A DNA stretch of 64,000 bases. It comes from Phaeosaccion multiseriatum (taxonomy: Eukaryota > Ochrophyta, other classes). Below are positions 45,622-57,817 of the stretch, piece by piece. The notes below the pieces were generated by a model. It was not told the DNA's origin. It ran no database searches and saw only the letters and a list, made by a program, of their open reading frames with translations. Where the stretch lies: assembly GCA_965112735.1 (NCBI GenBank), contig OZ218951.1, positions 2,232,001 through 2,296,000 of the forward strand. Direction: 5' to 3'. Made by a program: the position numbers and the translations under genes. Every line of letters starts with the position of its first letter. Within the stretch, counting starts at the first letter, position 1.

Positions 45622-47416
45622 AATGGCATGACTGCACTGTTGTGCAGGTACCACACGGCCATTCGCCCAGCGCAAGCCAAAGCCCTTGGAGCTTCCGCAA
45701 AAAGTAAGGGAGGAGCAGCAGGAAATAGTAATACCAAGCTGTCGCCCCTTTCAGCGACGGCGCAGGCAGGGGATGGGGCAGCGGGACCACGGCAAGGAGG
45801 AGAAAGGGACGGGGAGAGCGAGGGGGCCGGGGTGGAGAGGAGGAGTCGTATGACTTCTGCCGCCGCGTACTCGCCCAGCCCCTTCGCGGCTGCCGGTGCA
45901 GCAGCAGCAGCAGCAGGAGCAGCTGGCGCGACGCGGAGTGGTACAGAAGCAGAAGGAGGACTGGAGGGGGGGCGGAGAGATGGAGGAGGACGACGTGGAG
46001 GCGACACCAGTTCACATTCCCGCAACCCCTGGGGAGGGGCTATGGGAGGGGGGGGGGGGGGGCTTTCGGGGGTGGGAAGAGGGGGGCCGTCGATGGACTA
46101 CTTTGGGGAAGGAGGGCAGTTGCCACTCGTGGGTAGCGCACCCGTGGCTTCAGCTCCTTCTCCTCGTGATCCTCCTCCTGTGCGACGGGGCAGTCTAGGA
46201 GGAGGTGTCGACAGCTCGGCCGGACATCTGGCAGGAGGAGAAGCGGCTGCTCTGGCTCCGATAGCAACAGCAGGGGTGGGGGTGGGAGGTGCAGCGTACG
46301 GCCCAGGCGTAGGCATGAAGCGAATGAGAAGCATGAGTGGCGACGGATTGGCCGACCTCCGGGCAAAGGCGAGTCGACTGGGCGGGCTTGTGAACCTCCC
46401 CCACGACATGTATATTATGGGAGAGGCGCCGGGCCAGGGGCACTTTTCGTCCGAGGAGGCAGGCTTGCTTGCTTCCGAGGCGCCTCATATGCGAGGGCTT
46501 ATGCGTAGTCAGACCTCCATCCTGTTTGAGACAGTGGATAGGGTTCTGGGGGAGGATGATGACGACCTTGATGTTCGAGAGGGTGACCACCGCGACGCTT
46601 CCGCCGCCGACGTTGTGGCAGGGGGTTGGCCAGCAGGAGGAGGAGGGGGAGGGGGAGGGGGAGTGGGAGGAGGACGGGGGGGAGGAGAAGGGGGAGGAGG
46701 AGGAGGAGGAGGAGAGCAAGGAGGGGATGGGGGGGGCGATTTGATGTGCCCCGAGGACGGGGAACAGGGTGGCGGACACGGGAGCGGCCTTCCCGATGGG
46801 GCGGTCGGCATCGGCCAAAGGAGAGGCAGCAGCACTCTCAGCAGGAACCTGAGCACGGGCAGCACGGGCAATCGGGTGACGGGCTGGCAACGGCTCCAGA
46901 GCTCGGGCGTGGCTCCGTGTCTGCCGAATTTGGAAATGGCGCTGCTTACCTCCACCTCTTCCAAGACCTTCTCCCCCAGTAACCAGGCTCTTACTCCGAG
47001 ACAAGGCGGAGGAGGAGGAGGAGGAGGAGGGGGGGGGGGGGGAGGGCGACAGTGGTCCTGATCGCCGCGACTCGGTGCTCTTCAGCGCGAGTCGGGCTCT
47101 CAGCGCTCTGAGCGCTCTCGGCGGCAGTGGAAGCCTCAACCCTCACATCTCCATCCCTTCACAGCTGTCGTCGTCCAATCGCCAGCGCAGCGGAAGGGCG
47201 CAAGCAGAGGATTTGATGTTGTTGTATGACATGGCTGAATCGCCGGAGAATGCAGCCAAGCTCAACAAAAGGCGGCGCTTCTCTGTTACACTGGACGAGG
47301 CGAGGCAGAGCGTGGAGTGGGCCAATGGCGTGGGGCTACCGCAGGAGGAGGTGGGGGAGGGGGAGGACAGCTTGCTGGCGGCAGGGATGGGGGACATGAT
47401 GATGTCTGAGTGGTGA
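44631..47416 (+). CDS. R2R3-type MYB transcription factor, frame broken at a poly-G run
   Basis: Exons 44631-45499 and 45648-47416 (donor AACAG|GTATGG, acceptor TGCAG). A Gln/Arg-rich N-terminus leads to two MYB repeats: R2 at about 199-250 (KKAWTIEEDDTLIQLV, SGKQCRERYNNHLDP) and R3 at about 251-298 (KGQWTREEDDLIRTM, GNQWALITKALPGRTDG, VKNRYHTAIR). The first two tryptophans of each repeat are kept; the third is Tyr in both. The intron cuts R3 within its recognition helix. Exon 2 codes a long Gly/Ala-rich region and then meets a G run near 47029-47043. One frame stops at 47061, while coding-like sequence (DSVLFSASRALSAL, NAAKLNKRRRFSVTLDEA, ending MMMSEW) goes on one frame over to 47416. Removing one base would give about 878 residues. 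A sequencing slip in the G run is the likeliest cause. It should bind DNA in the nucleus. Confidence 0.8.
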
Positions 47417-48064
47417 GGGGGGGTGAAGGCAAGTGGTACCAAAAGGGAGGGGGGGAGTCATTCGTTTCGCATCATCGTCATCATCGGCAGCATCAGCATT
47501 TATCACGAAATCAGCGGTGCAATCTTCAGCATCAGCCTTTTGTAAATCGACGGAGCGAGACCGGGGCGGAGGCAGCAGCTCCTCGGCAGCGCTAGTCGGG
47601 CATCGTGTAGGAAAGAGATTTTCACTCTTGAGGTACAAGCAAATAGAGAGAAGGATATTGTTCACATTCTCGATAGCCTGTGGGTCCATAATATACAATT
47701 GTAGCAGATAGCACGCCGGCTGGCGCATTGTCATCGATTGTGAAGTAGGCGAAGACCGGCAGTTGCAGTTTCAGTTGGAGTTGCCAATCTCGGACCTTCC
47801 TTCTCCCTCTTTCCTCTTTGCCTCTCTCTCTCTCTCTGTGCGTGCTGCTTGTTGTTGGAGGGGAAAGATAGAAAGGCCTTGCCTGGTTATCGTTAGGATT
47901 GCTGCTTTAGTGGAAGCAGCGCTGGCAACGTCGCTGCCCAGAGAAGACATTTGGAAGAGAAGAGTAGTTTGCATTTCCTCCCCCTCCCGCCCCGTTCTTC
48001 GCCGCTCCTCCCCTGCCCCTTCTCCACCTCCGCCAGCAGGACAGATGATGCCCCGAGTGTAAGC
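47417..48064. other. MYB to acyltransferase intergenic region
   Basis: No gene. A piece at about 47703-47726 (agcagatagcacgccggctggcgc) resembles the inner modules of the foldback element at 44031 and may be its relic. A CTCT run at 47821-47838 sits in the probable 5' leader of the downstream gene. Confidence 0.5.
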
Positions 48065-49674
48065 ATGGAGGGGCCTTCAGCGTCTGATCTTTCAACCGCT
48101 CTACGTACTGGGCCGTCCTCTGAGGAGTACGAAGCGAATGACGCTTCGGACGCTGCTGCTAAGGCTGGCGGTGGCAAGAAGTATGGACCAGTGAGGGTGA
48201 ATACCAGGTGAGACCAACGTACTATTCTCCGCTTTCCCTTTCTCTCGGAAGGGACTTCCGCTTCGCCCTCCATGCACTGAAGTGGGAGGAATCGGATCAA
48301 GAACGACGCCTCTCTTCTCTTGCACCCTCGACGCCGAAGAGCCGTTCCAAAATTACTGCTTAACATCTCGTTCGACTCATCCTAGCTTCCTGCACCCCTG
48401 CCCCCTTTTGAACAACCATTGCGCCTCTCATTTCTCCTTCTCTTGGGTCATGGACTGTTAAGGTGCCGGAAGAACGAGGGGGATGGGAACCCCTCGGCGC
48501 TCTGGCGGCACCCCTCGTACATCCCCTCTTTTAGGAACAGCCAGGGAGAGGGGCCCACGGTGAATCCCTTTGTCAACAGCACCATGACCACTCCCTGGCA
48601 TCAGGTGGGTGGGCATGATGGGAGGAGAGCAGAGGGGAGAGAGAGGGAGAGACATCGCTGACTGCTTCCCTAAAGGGTACAGGCGTAAGCTCTAATACAC
48701 GGGGAGAAGAGCGGAAGAGGGGAAAGGAGGAGAGAATGCGAAATTGCTGACTTCTGCCCCCATCGAATCAGTTGACGATATCGAGGGAGGGGGAGGAGAG
48801 AGCGAGGGGGAGGAGGGAGAGAGACCTGGCGAGAGAGAGAGAGAGTCAGAATGCGTCTGTCGTCTGAGAGGGAGAGAGAGAGGTTACGTCCCTCTTCCTC
48901 TCCCGATCCAACTACGGCCTTGAACCGGTCACGTGTCATCTGACTTTTGCTCTGCTTCCCTCACTCTCCCCTTCCCCCTTCCCTTCCCTCCCTCGTGCCC
49001 TGCCCCTCCTCAGCTGATTAAAATGATTGCGTTTGGGGCTGTACTCGTCCCCATTCGTGCCGTGTTGACCATCGTTGCGGTCCTCTGGATGTGGATCTTT
49101 AGCTCCATCGCTCTCTTCAACTTGTCAGGTAGATGCAAGGTGAAGGTGAAGGTTCCGTGGGGTGGGGTGGAGGTGGGGGTGGGCTGGTTCTTCATTCCCC
49201 GAGACCCTTTCTTCCTCTCTCTTTCTCACTCTCCCTTTCTCTCTTTCTCTCCGCCTCCTTCCCTCTCCCTCCCCCCCCCCCACTCTCTCCCTGGCCCCCA
49301 CTCTCTCCCTGGCCCCCACTCTCTCCCTCCCCATCTCCCTCTCCCTCCCTCCCCCTCCCCCTCTCCCTCCCTCCCTCCCTCCCTCCCTCCCTCTTATCTC
49401 TCTCATGTGCGTAGCGGAGGATGAGCGTGAGCCGTGGCCGAAATGGCGGTGTCTGATGCGCCACCCTGTGGCCTGGGGGGTGCGCTTTCAGCTCTTTTGC
49501 TTCGGCTTCATCTGGATCAAGGAGCAGGGAAGGTGAGAAGGAAAGGAGGGAGGAAGGGAGGGAGGAAGGGAGGGAGGGAGGGAGGCAGGGAGGCAGGGGG
49601 TAAGACTTGTTCCCCTCCCCCAGCGGGGTGTGAAGTAGGGGGTGGGGGCACTGGAGGGCGATGGGGAACAGACT

Positions 49675-49705
<31 letters not shown>

Positions 49706-52700
49706 GTAGGCAGTGCGTCGCGAAATTCATTGCACTAGTGTTGGTGTGTCCGGCACCAACCCCCAACAGATGTGCGAGCAAGGAGGAGGCGCCCATTGTG
49801 ATAGCCAACCACGTGTCGCCCTTCGAGCCGCTCTTCCTCGTGTGCAAGACGAGGGCCTCTCCCATTCAGCGCATCGAGGACAGCAAGGCGCCCATCGTGG
49901 GCAAGATACAGAGGGTGGGTGGGTCCAGTTGCAGTTGTAGTTTTCTGTCTGTCTCTCTCTTTCTCTCTCTCTCGCCCCCCCTCTCGCGCTGCCTCCTGCG
50001 AATTCTGTGCTCAACTCTCCCCTCCACCCCTTCTCCCCCTCGCACGCACACACGCACGCACACACGCACACACCACACACACACCTACACCCTTCTGTGG
50101 TGGCTGGACTCCTCAGGCCTTCCAACTCATCTTCGTCAACAGAGCCGACCCCCACAGCCGCAGAGACACCGTTGAAACCATCAAGCGCCGGGCGGACCCA
50201 GACTCAGGGGAGAGCTTCTCACAGATAGTCATCATGCCTGAGGGTAAGGAAGGAAGGAAGGAAGGAAGGAAGGAGCAGTTCAATCTTTGAGGACGGGCGG
50301 ACATGAGAAAAGTACCACTGTACATAGGTATGGATTAATAGCTCACCTACACGCCCTTCCCTCCCTCCCCTCCCCTCCCTCCCTTCCCCCTCACCCCACC
50401 CACTCCCCCCCACCCCTCCAGGCACCTGCAACAACCAACGCGCACTCATCACCTTCAAAAGCGGGGCCTTCTACCCGGGTCGCCCCATCCAACCCGTCCT
50501 TGTTCGCTACCCGTATAAGTGGCTAGACCCCTCTTTCCCTGCCGTCTCCCCGAGCCTTGGTGTCCTCTTTTTGAAAATGATGTGCCAACTGTGGAACACG
50601 CTGGAGGTGGAGTATCTCCCCGTGTACAACCCTTCCCAGGAGGAGATTGCCAACCCGGACCTGTATGCCGCCAACATGCAGACCCTCATGGCTGCGGGGC
50701 TGGGCATTCCGAGCACGCAGCATGCGTATGAGGACGTTTCGCTTCAGGTACGGGTAGTACGGTTTGCCTCCCTGTGCAGTATGCCTCTCCTATGTCTACC
50801 ATATGCCTCTCAGATGCCTGCCCTTATGCCTCTCATATGCCTCTCATATGCCTCTCATATGCCCCTCATATGCCTCTCATATGCCTCTCATATGCCTCTC
50901 ACATGCTTCTCATATGCCTCTCACATGCCTCTCATATGCCCCCCATATGCCTCTCATATGCCTCTCAGATGCCTGCCCTTATGCCTCTCATATGCCTCTG
51001 CCTATACGCCTGCCCCCCCCCCCCGGTCTGAGGTCGCCTCCCCTCTCCCGCGATGTGACGTGATGACACGATCTGATGATGCATTAGGATGGCACTCAAT
51101 TGTACATGTCCTACCCAACCCTCTCCCCATCCTACTCACCATGCCCCCCATCATTTGCCGCTCCTCTTGTCCTCTGCCCTTCCCCTCTGCCCTCTTGCAT
51201 TTGCCCTTACCCTTGCCCTTGTGCCTTTGCCCTTTGCCCAAACGGAACTCTCCTCGAAACTCAAACTGAAACCGAAATACAGTTTGCGGCCATGAAACTG
51301 AAACTTCCTGCGGAGGCCGCTGTGGTGGAGTGGGGCAAGGTGCGGGAGGCGTTACAGATCAACACCGAAACCGCACAGCTCTACCTCAAGCACTTTCAGG
51401 GGCTGGACAAGGACGGAGATGGTGAGTGGATGGAGGTGGATGAGGGTTGGTGGAGGCGTATGCAAAGAAGGATGGGAGGTATATGGGCAGAGCGTCTGCT
51501 CTTTGCCCTCGGCTGAAATGAAATGAAACGTACGCATACATATTCACCACGTGTGCCTGTCACTGCACACCACACCTCACATGCCATACATACACACACA
51601 CACTCACTCACCCACACACACACACACACACGCACACACACACACACTCACTCGCCCACACACACACGCACGCACAGGCAAGCTGAACTTCGAGGAGTTT
51701 GCAGGAGCATGGAGGAGCAAAAACCTCTTGTGGGCGGCGGGAGGAGGAGGAGCAGGAGGAGGGGGAGGGGACTTGGAAGCCGGAGAAGGCCGGGGGGGCA
51801 ATGAGGAGGAGGAGAAGAGGAGGAAGAGGAAGAAGAAGAAGATGAGGTGGCCTTGGGAGAAGAAGGAAGAAGACAAGAGCGAGAACGAGTCTGAAGGCGC
51901 TCACGGGGCTGACGCGGTTCACAGGGAGGGGGCTAGGGAGGAGGAGGGGAAGGAGGGAGGGGAGGAGGAGGAGGAGGAGGCGGGGCCCATCGAGGCATTC
52001 AAGAGCTTCATCAAGGATATAGAGGAGGATATGGAGGAGGAGGAGGCGGAGGAGGGCCTGCGGACCCTAGACGACGAAATGGTGAAAATCTTTGAGCTAT
52101 TCGGTACGTAACGGAGGTGGTTACTTACGTAAGGGATTTGCGCAGGTGACGGCACTAAAGGCAGGGCTAGACAGGACAAGGCGACGAAGCCTTGCTACTA
52201 TGTTGACTCCCCCCCTGTGCCTCCTCCCCCTCCCCCGTTCTTTTCTCCTTCCCTCCTTTCTTACATCGCTCGACGACCCCCAGCGCCCCCCCTCGTGTCC
52301 TGCTGCCCTGCTGCAGCTTCGCCTCACTCACTCACTCACGCACTCACTCCCTCCCTCACTCCCTCACTCACCTCACTCACCCCCTCACTCACCTCACTCA
52401 CTCACAGACGTCGACGACTCCGGCATGATCGACTTTCGCCAGTTCCTCACTGGCCTAGGTGCGTGAGCGTGTGTGTGGGACGCGTGATGAGAGCGATGGG
52501 CGGACGGACGGAGAGAGGGAGGGAAGGAAGGAGGGAGGGAGGGAAGGAGGGAGAGAGGAGGGAGGGAGGGAGGGAGAGAGGGACGGAGGGAGGGAGGGAG
52601 AGAGGGAGGGAGGGAGAGAGAGAGGGAGGGAGGGAGGGAGAGAGGGAGGGACGGAAGGAGAGAGGGAGGGAGGGAGGGAGGGAGGGAGGGAGGGACGATG

Positions 52701-53937
52701 GTGCAGTGCGTCGACACCCTCATGGTCTCTCGAAGGCCTTTAGCAACCTGTGCTGCCCCAAGTCTTACGAAGGATCGATATCTTTAGCTTACTTCTCTTT
52801 TGTGCTTGCTCCCTCTCAACTGTTTGTGCCCCTTCTCGGTGTGTATGTGTGTCTGTGTGTGTATGTGTGTGTGTGCCTTTTGTCCCCTCCTCTGCCCTTC
52901 CCTTTGAAGCGGTGTTAAACGGGCTCTCCAGAGAGGGCTCCATCGACTCCTTCAAACTTGCCTTCTCGGTCCTTGACAAGGAGGAGGTGGGGAGCATTCA
53001 GACCACGGTGAGGAGGCAAATGGGCAGGCATATGGGCAGGCACACAGGCACATGGGCAGGCAGGCAGGCGTATGGGCAGGCATATCGGCAGGCAAGCCTC
53101 TACTGTGCAACCGCGTGGGGCTAACATACGTTGGATGCCGCCACCCTCATCTAAAGCTCTCCCTCCCCTTCTCTCTATCGTGCCCCCTTCGTACCCACAT
53201 GCCTGTGCTACGCATGCAGGAGCTGGCGGCGTTTCTCCGGCGTCTGTTTCCGAGCATGCCCTTCTCCAAGGCGGGGGAGATGGCAGCAGATGCCGACAAG
53301 AAGGGCTCGGGAAGGGTTAGCAGGGACGCATTTTTGGAGTTTGCGAAGAAGGTATGTGTGTGTGCGTGTGTGTGTGCGTGTGCTTGCGCGTGTGTGTGCG
53401 GGCCCTACTCTCGTCTTGCTTGAAAGTGTTTTGCTTCCCTCCACCCCAAACCACCACCACCCCACCCCTCATGTCCCTGGACCATGGCCTCCTCCCCCTC
53501 CCTCTTCTCTCTCCTACACTAAACCTGCTGTCTTCCATTCGACCATCCTCTCTCCCTTGCCCCAGAACGAGGCGGTGCTGAAGAGCTACACCTCTCTCCT
53601 CTTCAATGAGATTGTGGGCACAGATTTTGACGCTTCCGCCTTTGAGCAACAGCCATGGCTGCCGGATGAAGAGGACATCAGCGTCACAAATGGCACAAAC
53701 GTCAGCACTGGCGCTGGCGACGACGGTAGCCAGCACCAACACAGCAGCAGCAGCAGCAGCAGCACCAGCCTTGGAGGGCCGGGGTTAGCGAGAATCAAGA
53801 GCCGGAGATTGCAGGGCTGGCAAGTGGGCCCCAGGGGGGAGGAACCCGAGCAGAGAACCCCGGGGGGCACCGGGCCGCACGGCCAAGCGTACCCAGGGGT
53901 GGAGGGCTTGCATCAGGGGCAGGCGTCGATGGTATGA
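48065..53937 (+). CDS. LPCAT-like lysophospholipid acyltransferase with EF hands
   Basis: Thirteen exons: 48065-48207, 48463-48604, 49014-49128, 49415-49532, 49770-49914, 50117-50243, 50422-50747, 51283-51421, 51678-52103, 52408-52458, 52910-53007, 53220-53351 and 53566-53937. All phases agree; 777 residues. A hydrophobic segment (about 96-133, LIKMIAFGAVLVPIRAVL) anchors it in the membrane. The PlsC/LPLAT core has ANHVSPFE (His187...Glu192), VNRADPHSRRDTVETIKRR, MPEGTCNN (263-268), ITFKSGAFYPGRPIQPV and VEYLPVYNPSQEE, all as in animal LPCAT1/2. The usual HX4D is HX4E here. A first EF-hand loop (414-425, DKDGDGKLNFEE) is split by an intron. A second (561-572, DVDDSGMIDFRQ) and two weaker ones follow (FSVLDKEEVGS, ADADKKGSGRV). 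It should re-acylate lysophospholipids at the ER, possibly under calcium control. An acidic linker and a Ser-rich tail are low complexity. Confidence 0.9.
50806..51000 (+). repeat. 11-bp minisatellite in intron 7 of the acyltransferase gene
   Basis: About 17 copies of an atgcctctcat unit with a few variants (gatgcctgccctt, atgcccctcat), starting about 60 bp after the donor of exon 7. Confidence 0.9.
52505..52696 (+). repeat. GGGA array in intron 10 of the acyltransferase gene
   Basis: G/A-rich tetranucleotides on the sense strand beginning about 45 bp after the donor of exon 10. The previous intron ends in a C/T/A-rich ACTC run directly before the acceptor of exon 10. Confidence 0.9.
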
Positions 53938-54557
53938 AGATGATGGCTCGCTCCTAAGGAGGATGATGATAGCTCGCTCCTAAGGAAGGGCTGCCCTGGC
54001 AACTGCAACGGCAACGGGGCGATGCGTTTGTTAATAGACGACATGGCAACGGGGGGGGGGAAATCATGGAGTGACTCCTTCCCAGCTCCACCACACGGTA
54101 CTCTCACCTCAAACCCCCCTTGGCCCAAGCCCTCCACAGGGAGGCGACACCGAGGCTCATTTCCCTCAACTTTTCGCTCTATCCGCGAATGAGAAAACTG
54201 CCAGCCTTTGCTCGTTACAAAGTGAGTGAGTTAATTCGTTCTCTTTTTTCTCTTTTTAAAATCAAAGTTGGGCCTTTCTCGCCCCTCCTTTCTCGTCATG
54301 TGTGTAGAAGTGCTTGCACCCGGTCCCTGTGAAAGCAAGAAAAAAGAAGCCCGTACATGTAAAAAAAGGGGAAAGTGGTGTTCTAGATTTTTGTCCCAAT
54401 TCTATGAGAATTTTGAATTTTTGTTTTTCAACCGAAACCAAACCCCAAACCAACCGGGTTTGCATTTTTGCGGCATGGTGGCCCCATTTTTTTTTCCCAT
54501 TTTGCACGGGCCAGCCACACAACCACCGGAGTCGTCGCAGTAGCCACACGTAGAAGT
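53938..54557. other. Intergenic region, partly AT-rich
   Basis: No gene. At 53933-53987 a short tandem pair (gatgatggctcgctcctaagga and gatgatagctcgctcctaagga) is visible, and 54238-54510 is unusually A/T-rich with several homopolymers. The latter probably includes the promoter of the next gene. Confidence 0.5.
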
Positions 54558-57103
54558 ATGCACGGGTGGGCTCTCTTGGTCGTTCTGTTGGGGTGCTTGG
54601 CGCCTTCTGCGTGGGCGACATCATGTGTTGCCGAACAATGTATAAACCCTTCTCTTTGTTTCGCTCTTACCCTCAGCGGCACCTCTGGTTTGGGAACCGA
54701 ACAGAACCCCATCATATGCAGTAACCTCGGCTGCGCGGTAAGTTTGGGACTCGCTGCTGCTGCTGCTGCTGTACTAGCTACGGGCTGCTCTGGGCCTGGC
54801 TGCCCCGGCCCCCTCTCGCTGCATGTGGTTCTTGCTTGGCTGCTGCCTGAGGATCTTAGTTTCCCCTCCCTTTTCCCAGAGGCTCTTTTCTCTTGACGTT
54901 GCTTGGCCTAACCCAGCCAGCCCCCACTGCCTCTGCTCCTCCCTCCCCCCTCTTCTTTGCTCACTCTTCTTTGTGCCCCCCCGGCCGGTCCGATTCGTCT
55001 GGGCTGGTTGAACACAAGGGCTTAATTTTTACGGTAGCTACGCACGTTCTCATGATGTTCGGTGGCGATGGACCAGCAGGCATGGATGGGGCGCGGAGCA
55101 TGCTTGATCAAGGCTCATTCGCTCGGTTGTTTTTCACACTCCTTGTCTTGCTTGTCCCCCCCGCCCCCCCCCCTTTCTTGCGTTTAGCTTAGCTACTTGT
55201 TCCCCCCCGACCACCTTCCTTGGCTTCCCCCCGCCCTCCTCTGTCCCGCGTCTCGCCCGCCCCTTGCCTCACCCCCTCTCTGCTCCTCTCCCTCACTCTT
55301 CTCTCTTCACTGATGGACCGGCCGTGCGCCCACCACCAGGATTGTTTCATTGACTGCAGCCTTGATCCCACCATGCCGGACGATGTGTTTACGTGTGCGA
55401 AGGTAAGCGATGGTATGCCAATGGATGGACATTGTTACCAAGTCTTCCCACCTGTCTGTCCCTGTCTCTTATTCTGTTCTTCCTCATCTGTCCCCCTCCC
55501 CGATGTTTGGATATCAGCCATGTTTGAGCTGTTTAAAGCAATCCCTCCATGCATGATATCACACACCTCGCTCATAGCTACGCTCGACCTGCCCCGGCAT
55601 CCTCTCCCTCTTGCTCACCGCACTGCCTGGCTGCTCCTCATCAAAGTAGGAAGGAGGCCAGGTGCCGATTCTTGAGGGCGACGACTCCTGCTGTACCACT
55701 GATTGGTAAGCAAGCTTTCAAAGGTCAAGGGTTTTGGTACGAAGTATTGGCAACAAGGCATGGGAGAGAGTCACACCTTCTTGCGCCTGTTCATGCACGT
55801 GCCACACACCAAACCAGCCAGGTGTATTCCGATCTCAGGCCCTCGCTCCTCTTGCCTTGTTCTCTCTCATGGGCTAGCTATAGCTAAGCTGAAGATGGAA
55901 GCTCATTTCGTTGCCATCATTCTCACACGCTGCAATATGCAACCTAGTTCTCTTACGCCCATCCACACGTTGCTCTCCCTCCCTCCTTCCCTCAGCCCGA
56001 CCGGACTCGACGTGTGTCCGACGTCGGGCGTCAACAGCGACCCCGTCGTGATGGGTCTTAAGGGTCAAGCCTTCCTGTTCAAGGGCCTCCACGCCAAGTG
56101 GTTCGCCGCACTCGCCGAGAAGCACTTGCAGTGGAACTGGCTGCTCCATGTCTTCGAAGAGTGCGAGAATGGGCTCCTGCCGGTAGGTGTCTCAGCTCTT
56201 CTCGCTCATTTCATGCAACTTGCCTGCCAGTCGATGGTGACTCTTGACAGTGCGTGGACTCCCTCTAACCTTCTCCCTCTGGCTCTGGGCGGCTTGGTCC
56301 CTGCCTTCCCCCTGCACCTCGTTTCTCTTTCACAGACCTATGTGACTCGGCACGGTATCACCTTGTTTTCTGAGGACGGCTTGGCGGAGTACGAGATTGA
56401 TGTCGGCGTGAAGGACGTGACCAAGTACAACCCAGGATGCCCGGCGGGCGAGGGCGACGCGTGCCTCGGCCAAGGCTCCCTGGAGATGATTATCAATGGG
56501 GAAACGGTTACGTCTCCCGGTGAATACGAGCTCGAGAACGGCGCGTCGGTCCGGGCGTTCAACAATGTCGGGGCCTGCCAGATCAAGAGAGACAGGCACA
56601 TGATGCACCGTCTCGAGGAGGAGGAGGAGCAGCTCCGTTTGGCGACGCAGCGTCGTCTTGTGCTCGACGAGGAAGACCCGGCATCCACCGCCGACCTTCG
56701 TGCCCTGGATGTGCTTGAGGCTCGTCTGTACACGATGGAGGACCGCGAAGCGTGCTCGGCCTGGATCGCCGAGAAGCGTACTACCCGTGACCTCTTCGAC
56801 TCCCCCGGCAGTTGGGCCTCAGTGTACATCAACACCTCCACCTACGCCTTCCAGATCGACTACCGCCAAGAGACTGAGCGCAGCCACGCCCACGTTGTCG
56901 ACGCCACCATCCTGCTCTCTCCTAATGACCAGGGCGTGGAGGAGTGGAGCGGTGTCCTCGGTGAGACGCAGAGCCTCAAGCTCGACAGTGCCACTGGCCA
57001 GGCGGTCAAGGGGCGTGACGCCATCCTCAGCTCCCCGCACGACGAAGACTACATTGTGGACGGGCCTTGGGGAACTGCCTTCCCCGCGCGTGGTTCCTCC
57101 TAA
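54558..57103 (+). CDS. Secreted Cys-rich protein, root-cap/LEA-related domain
   Basis: Five exons, 54558-54737, 55340-55402, 55662-55705, 55996-56182 and 56336-57103, phase-consistent, give 413 residues. A signal peptide (MHGWALLVVLLGCLAPSAWA) starts it. Exons 1-4 code a Cys-rich stretch (TSCVAEQC, DCFIDCSLDPTMPDDVFTC, EGDDSCCTTD, LDVCPTSG); the 44-bp exon 3 was found because it repairs the phase and adds CC. Then DPVVMGLKGQAFLFKGL, HLQWNWLLHVFEEC and, near the end, VYINTSTYAFQIDY and EEWSGVLGETQ follow. This order resembles the plant root-cap / LEA-like extracellular domain (DP.f.G..G..f.f.G ... hi.GvLG.T), a likeness judged by eye. An acidic, Arg-rich helix (about 235-270) and NTS glycosylation site are present. 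It probably goes to the cell surface or wall. Function is unknown. Confidence 0.75.
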
Positions 57104-57817
57104 GTGGGGAAGTTGTTCGCGAGAAGCAAGGACAAGAGGGGGGGGGGGGGGGGGTGGTGGGGGTTACTTTTCGACTTCAGGGTGTTGGGGTCTCGGGGCT
57201 GATTCGGGCGTCTGCTTTATGAAGGGGCAAGAGGGCGCAGCGCAGCAGGGTCAACGTCATGCTGCTGAGACAAAACTTTATTAACGTAGACGCGAACACA
57301 CGCGTCCAATTTGGGTAGAGAAGGTGTCGGACGGAGCGATTGGGACAAGCAAGGGCAATGGTGCGAGAAGGGGGGAGTGTCGTACGAGTAAAGGGATATC
57401 ATGGTTTGTGGGGCTCGGGGGGAGGAGCAGTCCCACGATGACAGTATTGTAATAGCACAAAAACAAACAAAAAAATAAGAAAACTTTTATGTGTTTTGTT
57501 ATAAGCGCATGTGATACCATGTGATACATCTACCATTGTAAGCCCATGTGAAATCTACCACAGCATTGTAAGCCCATGTGATATATCTATCACGTATTGT
57601 AATAAGCCAAAGGGAGAAAGGGAGACTATCACCGTATTGTAATAAGCCCATGTGATATACCCATGTGATGTATCTACCACAGCATTGTAAGCCCATGTGA
57701 TACATCTATCACAGTAGTGAAACTAAGTATAAAAAAAATTGTGTCAAGTCTCAAGTCTCCCCCAAAAAAAGCGTCTTCAGAACATACGCCTCATGAGGTT
57801 CCGCGGTCACTCACTCC
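57104..57817. other. Convergent spacer with degenerate 32-bp repeats
   Basis: Between the 3' ends of the root-cap-like gene and the SGNH-like gene. A poly-G run lies at 57139-57152. From about 57503 to 57716 a 30-35 bp motif, attgtaagcccatgtgat followed by atatctatcacag, recurs about six times with changes. It is A/T-rich, unlike its surroundings. No open frame. Confidence 0.6.
57503..57716 (+). repeat. Degenerate minisatellite between convergent genes
   Basis: About six diverged copies of a unit built around gtaagcccatgtgatacatctatcacag, interrupted near 57606-57630 by a purine-rich insert. Confidence 0.7.
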
